From positions 1-43,749 of the IMG/VR virus record IMGVR_UViG_3300021440_000047: 43,749 nt of DNA, one strand, 5' to 3'. Positions 36,905 through 43,749 of this stretch are shown one piece after another. The notes under the pieces were generated by a model, which saw only the letters and a program-made list of their open reading frames with translations, was not told the DNA's origin and ran no database searches. The DNA is from a virus. The stretch's first letter is position 1. Each line of letters starts with the position of its first letter. A program made the position numbers and the translations under genes.

Positions 36905-37245
36905 CAATGATTGGAAGTGAAGGATTTCCGACACCTCCCACGATGGGAGACGGGATCGGTGGAGGCGCTGGGGCTGGATTCCTTGATGCGCTGAAAGGGA
37001 ATCCACAGTTGATGAGTTTGCTGCTTATGAGTCTCGGCAGCATGGGACAATCGTCACCACAGTCCAATCCCATGCAGATGCTCATGCGATTGCAAATGAT
37101 GAAACAGATGATGCCGCCTCCACGCCCACAGGGAATGGAGGGCAGTCCCAATATGCCCGGTCAGTTCGTAGGGCAGGGCACAGGCAATCCACTTTCCTGG
37201 CTCTCCTCACTCCTCGGTGGCGGGGGTGGCAGTCCGACTCAATAA
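36901..37245 (+). CDS. Met/Gly-rich small virion protein
   Basis: A 114-residue protein. The start overlaps the preceding stop by 4 bases; ATG 36907 is also possible. Core LMSLLLMSLGSMGQSSPQSN and a Met-rich helix (MQMLMRLQMMKQMM) resemble the beginning of the next protein, so the pair share a module. Gly- and Pro-rich ends. It might insert in membranes during ejection; inferred only. Confidence 0.6.
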   Translation: MTMIGSEGFPTPPTMGDGIGGGAGAGFLDALKGNPQLMSLLLMSLGSMGQSSPQSNPMQMLMRLQMMKQMMPPPRPQGMEGSPNMPGQFVGQGTGNPLSWLSSLLGGGGGSPTQ

Positions 37246-37260
37246 CAGGGAGTGACCGTC

Positions 37261-38583
37261 ATGGCACTATTTGATCCGACTGCTGACCCGAGTCTCGCTG
37301 ATTCGACGCCAAGTTCAGGGTCTTTCTCTAACATGGCTCTCCCATGGCTCCTCCTCTCCTTAGGGTCATTGGGTCAACGGGGACCTCAGACACATCATGA
37401 CCCCACGCAAACGCTGCATAACCTAGCCTCGACGTTTGCTCTCTTCTCGAAACTGAAGACGTTGCAGGAGCAGCAGCGCCAGAACCAGGTCGCGGGCGCC
37501 CAAGATCAGGCCGGGATGCAAGGACTCACAGACCTGATTCAGCAGAGTCAGCCCCTTCCTCTCAGTGGAGACACCACAACACCGACTGGGGCAGAAGGGT
37601 TACGCCCGCTCGAACAGACGGGGTTTGCTCAGCCGGACGCTTTTCATAATCAACGCTCCCTCGATCCAGTGGCCGTTCAGCGGTTGATGTCTATGAGTCC
37701 GTCTGTGATGAAGATGATACTCGACGCAAACTATCAATCCTATCTGCAAAATCAAGGACTGGTGGTGCACCCCGACCAGGCCAAAGCGACCGTCGCGGCA
37801 AGGTTACAGGCGCAGAATGTTCCCACGTTGAGTGGACCATTTGCCGAAGCCAGCGGACTGTCGCCTGAGTCGGCGCAGGCTATTGTTGGGGCGGTCCCGG
37901 CAAAAGACTTGCCACAGTGGGGGGCGATGCAAACACGCAGCAATCGGGCTGACACGGCACAACAGTTGGCGGATCTCCGATGGGCCATCCAACAGGGCGA
38001 CACGCCGCTCTCACAAGCCATCATGAAGAAACTGGGGATGACAGCCGAACATCTCCAGGCGCTCACGGCCAATACCTTAGGAGAGACGGCCCCAGCTCGC
38101 GCGAAACTGGCACTCACAGAAGAGCAACTGAAGAGCCTTCAGGCCCTCACGCCCGCGCGAGTCGGTGCACTGGAAGGCCGAGCGGCGCAATCGAATGCGA
38201 GCGCCGAGCGGACGGTCGCTGAGACACCGTTTATCGCCCCAACAAAGCAAGCCGATCTTGCCTTGAAACGCAAGCGACTGGCTCAGGAACCCACGACGCC
38301 AAAAGAAGCACAGGGTGATAAGGATGTCAAGGCTATTGCGATGCAGATGCGACAACTTACGGATGATCCGAAATCCTTTTGGGGCAATCCAGGGAAAACC
38401 AAACAGCAAAAAGCCATGGATATGATTACGCAGATGCATGCGTTATCCCCGGCACAAGCGCCGAAATACATGCGAGCCTATCAAATGGTGTACGGAGGAG
38501 AGACGCTTCCCACGACTGGGCAACCAGCAGCCACGACCACTCGACCAACCACCGCATCCGAGTGGTTGCAACTGAATAAATAA
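37261..38583 (+). CDS. internal virion protein
   Basis: A 440-residue protein. The N-terminus has MALPWLLLSLGSLGQRGPQT, related to the gene before it, followed by helices with Gln (SKLKTLQEQQRQNQ). The centre has regular helices (VAVQRLMSMSPSVMKMILDA, EASGLSPESAQAIVGAVPAK). The C-terminus is Lys/Thr-rich. It has the composition of internal core proteins that form the ejection channel. I chose ATG 37261 because AGGGAG lies 8 bases before it, not the GTG at 37252. No catalytic motif. Confidence 0.6.
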   Translation: MALFDPTADPSLADSTPSSGSFSNMALPWLLLSLGSLGQRGPQTHHDPTQTLHNLASTFALFSKLKTLQEQQRQNQVAGAQDQAGMQGLTDLIQQSQPLPLSGDTTTPTGAEGLRPLEQTGFAQPDAFHNQRSLDPVAVQRLMSMSPSVMKMILDANYQSYLQNQGLVVHPDQAKATVAARLQAQNVPTLSGPFAEASGLSPESAQAIVGAVPAKDLPQWGAMQTRSNRADTAQQLADLRWAIQQGDTPLSQAIMKKLGMTAEHLQALTANTLGETAPARAKLALTEEQLKSLQALTPARVGALEGRAAQSNASAERTVAETPFIAPTKQADLALKRKRLAQEPTTPKEAQGDKDVKAIAMQMRQLTDDPKSFWGNPGKTKQQKAMDMITQMHALSPAQAPKYMRAYQMVYGGETLPTTGQPAATTTRPTTASEWLQLNK

Positions 38584-41500
38584 ATGCCACTCACAGCGAA
38601 AGCCCTCCTTGATTATATGGCGCTTCCTCCTGACGAGCAGGCCAATCTACAGGCTGATCCGACGGTAGGACCTCAACTACAGAGCTTTAGTGCGCTTCCA
38701 CGTGAGGAGCAAACCAAAGTTCTTGACCATCTCAGCGCTGGAAATCCTGCGGTTGCGTCACCGCAATCCTCCGTCGATCACGTCCCTGGGGCGTTGGCTC
38801 GTCTTGCCGAAGGACTCCCTGGTCTGGCCTATAATTTTACGGTGGGCCCCCTTGTGGAGGCTGGTCGTATCCTCAGGGAGGGTCGGACTTCCGAACAGGC
38901 CGCCGCTTTCGAGGCTATGACGCCAGAGCAGCGGGCGCTCTATAAGGAATCAGGGCAAACCTATCGCAATCCGATGGCGCCGTCCTCCTATGAACCGCTC
39001 ATGGGACCATTGCTGGGTGGTGCAATGATGGCGGCATTCATGGGAAAGTCTCCGTCATTGACTATGCGGAGCGGTCCGGCAGAATCACGTGCCTTCCCTG
39101 GTGGGCGGCGAATCCCAGGGTTGGAACTGACCCCAAGCGAGCAATGGGACAGCGAATGGGAACGTATGCCAATGGAGGAGCGCCAGAGGTTGATTAACCA
39201 AGGGCCTCCAGCGTCTGTCCCGGTGTCTACGCCAAAAGAACAGGCGGCGAGGACGGCAAAACTCGCCATAGAGCGCAAACAATGGGAAGCCGAACAGTCG
39301 GCACTTGCCCAGGAACGGGCGGATCAGCAAGCGGCGCAGCGGCTCGAACGCGATCGAGCCGGCACAAGGGTGTCTCCGCAAGCCGACATGCCACCAGTAG
39401 AGGTTGGCCGGACACTCACCCCGCAAGAGATAAGAAGTGCCGCAGAGATGCGGCTACCCGTGCCGCCCTCACCGACCATTCCACCGGAGTTGGCCGCTGT
39501 CACGACTGGCGAGGCTAAAGCGTTCCTCCGTCCGTCGTCTGCAGAGGGGACAGTGCCGACCGTTGGCGAGCAAGCCCTACAGGGCGTGAATCTCAAACAA
39601 TACGCCTTGCAGGCTGGAGTGGGCTACTACAAGAGCCGAATCACTGGGGCCGAGGTCGTCTTCGACCCGAAGCAAGTGACGCAGAGTCAACTGAAAGCGA
39701 TGGACAAACAGGGGATTCTTCCTGATGTGGTGAACGGTTCAGGCACGTCACCGAAACCAGCGGAACCGACCACAGCGGTGACGGCGAGGACGCCAGAGGG
39801 CACAGAGGTCCGCACGGTACTGACCGATACACCGGAGGCCACAGCCTCAGCGGTACAAGCACAGTCTCCTTCGTTACAGACAGAAGTGAAGCCGTCGGCA
39901 GAAGCGGTTCCGCAAGTGCTTGCTGATCGGATGCAGGCCATTCGGCGTGAGGCGGAAGGCGCTACCGGGCATCCGTTCGGGAAGCAGTACGGGTCGGTGG
40001 AAACGGAGATGGGTCCACAATCGGTAGCAATAGGCGCGGCCAAGTCGTTCAGGGAACAATTTGCAGACCTCTATCCAGAGCTTCGGAATCTGCCGAATGT
40101 CGGACCAAAGGAGATTGCCGAGGCGATCAAGAAAGATAAGGACAACAAGCTCTATACCATCATCAAAGAAGAAGTGACGAAGCAGCTTGAACGGGAGAAG
40201 GTCTCGCCATCGGCTATTGAGCAGCGCCCATCAGACTTTGAAGCCTTCTCGAAGGCCGTAGACAAGCCTGCTGCACAGCCGGAACAGGCGGTGACGGGGG
40301 GGACGGGTGGAGGACCAGAACAGGCCGTGGCTGGTGGGATCGCCAAAGAGCCATGGCAGATGACGCGGGAAGAATTTAACGCTATAAAGGAACGGTATCG
40401 CTCTCTTTACCATCAATGGATAGATGCTGAGATAGCGTTAACTGATGCGCTTGAAGGTGTAGGCCCTGGCCGCACCGGATTTGCACCAACTGCGAGTAAG
40501 GCTCAAGAAATTATTAATAATATACGAAAAAAACTTCCGAGTTGGGTCACGTTTGAAGAAGGATTCGACTATGACGCCTACCTTAAAAAAGCGTTGGCGG
40601 CTGGTGAGCCTGTTCAGGTACCATCATCCTCGGAATTACCGCCTGTGACGGGTAATCAAAGTCAATTCTATCACGGCTCTGGAACCGTTGGGCTGACTAA
40701 AGATCGGCTCAATCCAGACCTGACCAGGATCGAAGGACTCTTCGGGGAAGGTATCTATCTAACTGACAACCCGGAGATTGCGGCTGGTTATGCGAAGGTG
40801 CGTAGCACACGCACCAAGACGCCAGTGGTATACAACGCCCAAGTAGATCCAACGGCCAAAATTCTCAACCTCGAAGAGCCCGTAATTCCGGAATTCGCTG
40901 GTACGTTAAAAAAAGCGGCTTTTAGTGTTGACCGTATGGCGGGATCTGATGAAGTTCTGAAAGCTGTGAAAAAGGCTATAGCAACTCCAGGTTCGACCAA
41001 TGAACAGGTATATGTAGCCTTCTCTAGGGCCATCGAAGAAGTTTCTCACGCTGAGCAAATACCGATAAGTGAACTTTCAGAGATATTCCAAATCCTGAGA
41101 GATGATCTCAAGGAATTCGGGTACGACGCACTTTCTTATACTGGGGGCAAACGAACAGGAAAGCTTCCACACCGGGCAGTGGTCGTCATTAATCCAGATA
41201 TTATCACTCAGTTTGATCCGACCGTTAGTTCCGTTAAACCTCCCGTTGGCGTACAACCACGCCTCCTTGATACGCAGGCCACGATGCCACCGACGCCGCT
41301 CCAGCCAAAGGCGCCGCAAGTGGAGCATGGGGAGTTGTTGGCAGGGATGCGACCGATTGAACCGCCTCCGCCGGAGTTGCCGTTCAGCGGCACCAAGGAG
41401 ATGCGTGCTGGCCTGCCAGTACCCGAGACGGTCACACCAGCCGAGGTCTCTTTGGGACGTTTCAGGACCTTTCTGGCCGAACAGCGAAAGAAATTACCGT

Positions 41501-43353
41501 CAGAATTACGGGTCTTGAGGGAGGCACCGAACTCGTCAGTGATGAGTGCTATTGATGGAGCGGCGGCGGATGTCACGAATGGTGCGGAGTCCATCGTGAC
41601 CCAACCGTGGGCCAAAGCCTTGCAGCGCCGAACCCCGCAAGAGTTCCAACAGCTTGAATCGCAGGCGGTTAGGACATGGGAGCAGGGAGGAAAGACCCCA
41701 GAGGCGATGGAACAAGCCATTTCCGCATTGCCACCAGATATACAAGAGATGGTTCGGTATCGGGCCTCTCGGTTGCCGATTGAACAGGCAGCAAGACGCA
41801 CGTTGGGACTCCCGGAGATCCCGGAGACGCCAGGACCATATTTTCCTCGGCTCAGCGAACATGGCCTCCAGGACATTCAACGACTTGGGGCGGGTGGTCG
41901 TCTGGCCGGTGAACTCCAAACGACCCTCCGATCTTTTCAGCAGTCCCGTTCATTCCCAACCATGGCAGAGGGACAGGCGCAGGGCATGATCTATGCGGAT
42001 CCGCGCAAAGCCTGGGCGTTACGCGAATGGTACTCTCTGAAACTCGAAGCGACGGCCAAACTCATCACAAACCTTGAAGACAAGGGCGTACTCTTTCGGA
42101 CCGCTGAGGCGGCAAAGGCCGCATCGCCGACCGGCAAAGCGTTCGGCATCGAAGGACTCCCAGGGTCTCCCGAATGGTTTGCCTCCACGTCGGCTGAGCG
42201 AGAGTTCATCTTGCAGAATCTCTCTAGGGCCAACCGTGGGGCGTTGGGGTCCGCGATTACGCTTGGTAATCAGATTTTCCGCAATCCCAACCTGTTTAAC
42301 CCCTTTCCACACTTCACCAAGAACATGCTCTATAAGTTTGGATTGAGCGGAGGCAGTCCAACAAAAGTCGTCCCGGCGATGCTTGAATATGAACGCGGCT
42401 CTTCGCCAATGGTAGCGCGGTTCAAGCAGGTGTTCCCAGCCGCCGATACCGCGCAATCCGCTGGTCAACTCTTCGATCCCTTTCTGAACCCAACTGGCGT
42501 CACCCATAAAGTGCTTCGCGCCGTTGGCGAGATCAATAAACCGAGCAGCACGGCGATCTTTGCCCATCTCGACCCGGCCCTGCGATATGCCCGATGGAAA
42601 CAGTACATCGCCAAAGGGATGACCGATCAGGAAGCCGCGAATCATGTACAAGTGGATTTGATTCGCTATGGGACCAGGTCTGATGCCGTGGATTTCTGGA
42701 AATCAATCCCACTGAATTTCTTTGTGCCATGGCGCACCGGTACGGTGACAAGTGTGGTAAAGCAAATGACATCTCACCCGCTTCGTGCGGCGGCACTGAT
42801 AGCCGGGATTGATTACCTGCGAGAGGCGAGATACCGGCAGAGTGGACGGTGGACCCATCTGCCGATTGACTACTTGGAGTCCCCGATCGCCCAAGTGGTC
42901 GCGCATCCCACGCCGAAAACGGCTGCTGCCATCGCGGCGACCACGATTGCCTTCGGACCCGGTGGGGCCTCAACAGCCTCGACGCTGCGAGATGCGATTG
43001 ACGACATCCGTGGCGGGGATGAATGGGGGCGGATACGCAATATGTTCTGGGGAATCTCGCAGCTCTATGAAATCCCAAAGGAATGGCAAGCGTTTGAAAA
43101 GACCGGTGACAGCAGCCACTTAGTCAACATCCTCAGTTCGTCGCTTGTGGCCGAACATTCGGCGTTGAACTATTCGCCAAGGAGACTTGCCGCGTATCTC
43201 CCAGAATATCTCCCAGGGATGCAGAAGAGTGAACTCGTTCAAGCCGCTGAGGCATTACAGACCCAGCAGCAACGCCGAGGCGAGGCCATAAGAGCCCGAC
43301 AGGCGCTCCGTCCGGCGCGGACCATTGAGGAGAAATTACAAATAGCCCCATAA
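38584..43353 (+). CDS. giant internal virion polyvalent protein with ART-like domain
   Basis: A 1589-residue protein. Residues 1-60 are a helical region (ALLDYMALPPDEQANLQ), 140-165 a small hydrophobic segment, and 215-260 a coiled coil. A linker and helical domain (about 440-550) follow. PWQMTREEF near 596 opens a region AT-richer than the rest. At 694-872 there is an ADP-ribosyltransferase-like domain: FYHGSG (H697), GEGIYLTDNPEIAAGY (Y725), GYDALSY and AVVVINPDIIT. The C-terminal about 600 residues are long helices (FRTFLAEQRKKLPSEL to LPEYLPGMQ) resembling large polyvalent phage proteins. It starts right at the previous TAA without a ribosome site, so it is coupled. It is likely ejected with the DNA. 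Confidence 0.7.
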   Translation: MPLTAKALLDYMALPPDEQANLQADPTVGPQLQSFSALPREEQTKVLDHLSAGNPAVASPQSSVDHVPGALARLAEGLPGLAYNFTVGPLVEAGRILREGRTSEQAAAFEAMTPEQRALYKESGQTYRNPMAPSSYEPLMGPLLGGAMMAAFMGKSPSLTMRSGPAESRAFPGGRRIPGLELTPSEQWDSEWERMPMEERQRLINQGPPASVPVSTPKEQAARTAKLAIERKQWEAEQSALAQERADQQAAQRLERDRAGTRVSPQADMPPVEVGRTLTPQEIRSAAEMRLPVPPSPTIPPELAAVTTGEAKAFLRPSSAEGTVPTVGEQALQGVNLKQYALQAGVGYYKSRITGAEVVFDPKQVTQSQLKAMDKQGILPDVVNGSGTSPKPAEPTTAVTARTPEGTEVRTVLTDTPEATASAVQAQSPSLQTEVKPSAEAVPQVLADRMQAIRREAEGATGHPFGKQYGSVETEMGPQSVAIGAAKSFREQFADLYPELRNLPNVGPKEIAEAIKKDKDNKLYTIIKEEVTKQLEREKVSPSAIEQRPSDFEAFSKAVDKPAAQPEQAVTGGTGGGPEQAVAGGIAKEPWQMTREEFNAIKERYRSLYHQWIDAEIALTDALEGVGPGRTGFAPTASKAQEIINNIRKKLPSWVTFEEGFDYDAYLKKALAAGEPVQVPSSSELPPVTGNQSQFYHGSGTVGLTKDRLNPDLTRIEGLFGEGIYLTDNPEIAAGYAKVRSTRTKTPVVYNAQVDPTAKILNLEEPVIPEFAGTLKKAAFSVDRMAGSDEVLKAVKKAIATPGSTNEQVYVAFSRAIEEVSHAEQIPISELSEIFQILRDDLKEFGYDALSYTGGKRTGKLPHRAVVVINPDIITQFDPTVSSVKPPVGVQPRLLDTQATMPPTPLQPKAPQVEHGELLAGMRPIEPPPPELPFSGTKEMRAGLPVPETVTPAEVSLGRFRTFLAEQRKKLPSELRVLREAPNSSVMSAIDGAAADVTNGAESIVTQPWAKALQRRTPQEFQQLESQAVRTWEQGGKTPEAMEQAISALPPDIQEMVRYRASRLPIEQAARRTLGLPEIPETPGPYFPRLSEHGLQDIQRLGAGGRLAGELQTTLRSFQQSRSFPTMAEGQAQGMIYADPRKAWALREWYSLKLEATAKLITNLEDKGVLFRTAEAAKAASPTGKAFGIEGLPGSPEWFASTSAEREFILQNLSRANRGALGSAITLGNQIFRNPNLFNPFPHFTKNMLYKFGLSGGSPTKVVPAMLEYERGSSPMVARFKQVFPAADTAQSAGQLFDPFLNPTGVTHKVLRAVGEINKPSSTAIFAHLDPALRYARWKQYIAKGMTDQEAANHVQVDLIRYGTRSDAVDFWKSIPLNFFVPWRTGTVTSVVKQMTSHPLRAAALIAGIDYLREARYRQSGRWTHLPIDYLESPIAQVVAHPTPKTAAAIAATTIAFGPGGASTASTLRDAIDDIRGGDEWGRIRNMFWGISQLYEIPKEWQAFEKTGDSSHLVNILSSSLVAEHSALNYSPRRLAAYLPEYLPGMQKSELVQAAEALQTQQQRRGEAIRARQALRPARTIEEKLQIAP

Positions 43354-43362
43354 GGAGATCCC

Positions 43363-43605
43363 GTGACCGACCACGATCTTGACACCTGCCCGCTCGCCCC
43401 TGAAATCCAACGATGCGACCGTGAACGCGGCGTGATTATGGCGACGCTCACCTCGATCAGTGCGACCTTGGCACGCCTGGAGCCGATGATCCAGGCGCAC
43501 GAAAACAACATGAATCGACAAATCGGGTATCAAGGGTTGATTGGGGTGATCTCAGGGATGATCGGGGCGCTCATCGGGTTTGTGGCGTCACGGCTCTGGC
43601 GATGA
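43363..43605 (+). CDS. XhlA-like membrane protein of lysis cassette
   Basis: An 80-residue protein. Begins GTG with AAGGAG upstream. The N-terminus is Asp/Cys/Pro-containing, then an amphipathic helix (IMATLTSISATLARLEPMIQ) and a C-terminal span (GLIGVISGMIGALIGFVASRL) followed by Trp-Arg. A helix plus C-terminal anchor layout is that of XhlA-type hemolysin/holin cofactors. On the circular map it stands just before the Cys-rich ORF and the endolysin. It could instead be an i-spanin-like or antiholin protein. Confidence 0.6.
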   Translation: MTDHDLDTCPLAPEIQRCDRERGVIMATLTSISATLARLEPMIQAHENNMNRQIGYQGLIGVISGMIGALIGFVASRLWR

Positions 43606-43749
43606 CCGCCTACCCACCCGTCAGCCGTGAGCATCCCTGCGACGTGAAGACGTGTACTCCGCTGAAGAAGCCAGTATGGCCGCTGCCGTGTGCCACCTGT
43701 CAGCCGATAAAGGAGGCCGATGCCACTTGATCCGAAATCAGAAACGATG
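43601..43749. repeat. right copy of terminal direct repeat
   Basis: Counterpart of 1-149, and identical from 43624 to the end. Includes the first 10 codons of the endolysin (43720-43749), which must be counted only once. This copy keeps the ATG of the Cys-rich ORF at 43602 and continues naturally from the gene before it, so it is probably the correct version. Confidence 0.9.
43602..43730 (+). CDS. 42-residue Cys-rich ORF across the genome joint
   Basis: Starts MTAYPPVSREHPCDVKTCTP and has PCATCQP later, with Cys13, Cys18, Cys30 and Cys33 able to form a zinc finger. The ATG overlaps the preceding stop by 4 bases (ATGA), and the end overlaps the endolysin start by 11 bases. The left-end copy (1-130) lacks the ATG and has one changed residue (Ser to Arg at position 8), which may be strain variation. 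It would be missed if the contig were annotated linearly. Confidence 0.5.
   Translation: MTAYPPVSREHPCDVKTCTPLKKPVWPLPCATCQPIKEADAT

Overview
The window is a complete or nearly complete genome of a tailed dsDNA phage, about 43.6 kb. The first 149 bases recur as the last 149 bases with four mismatches, all in the first 23 positions, and a gene runs across the joint. The map is therefore circular, or the genome is circularly permuted or terminally redundant. A large terminase, a long P22-type portal, a scaffold, a gpT-like capsid protein, a gp10-like tail stabilisation protein, no sheath or tape measure, and a block of Gln/Pro-rich internal virion proteins indicate a short-tailed (podovirus-like) phage. 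Lipoprotein signal peptides in the lysis block point to a Gram-negative host. No integrase, RNA polymerase or DNA polymerase is seen, so replication and transcription probably use host enzymes. The host genus cannot be read from the sequence.

Layout. (1) 43363 across the joint to 2839, plus strand: lysis cassette with an XhlA-like membrane protein, M15 endolysin, clan GH-A-like lipoprotein, small membrane proteins and an Rz1-like lipoprotein, interrupted by an AT-rich Dam-type methyltransferase. (2) 9542 down to 2934, minus strand: a tightly overlapped early operon with RecT, a RecB-like exonuclease, an MT-A70-like methyltransferase, an HTH protein and many tiny zinc-ribbon or membrane proteins. 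(3) 9659-12670, plus strand: a divergent operon with a zinc-ribbon protein carrying a Lys/Ala tail, a replication initiator containing iteron-like repeats, an Xre regulator and two PD-(D/E)XK nucleases. (4) 15473 down to 12737, minus strand: small accessory genes (RHH regulator, DUF2958, others). (5) 15873 to the end, plus strand: late genes in the order small terminase, DUF559 nuclease, large terminase, portal, scaffold, capsid, head and tail adaptors, two tail fibres sharing an identical 5' segment, and internal virion proteins. The last of these is a 1589-residue protein with an ADP-ribosyltransferase-like domain.

The two divergent promoters near 9.6 kb have the same architecture (TTGAC[A/T], 17-base spacer, TATTGT) inside a perfect inverted repeat. 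The rightward one predicts a leaderless message. Convergent operons meet at structured intergenic elements near 2.85-2.92 kb and 12.67-12.70 kb.

The items most worth a second look are the ADP-ribosyltransferase-like insert in the giant virion protein, the lipoprotein glycosidase in the lysis cassette, the 56-bp fibre repeat spaced exactly 900 bp, and the repeated hairpin leaders in the 12.7-15.4 kb cluster.
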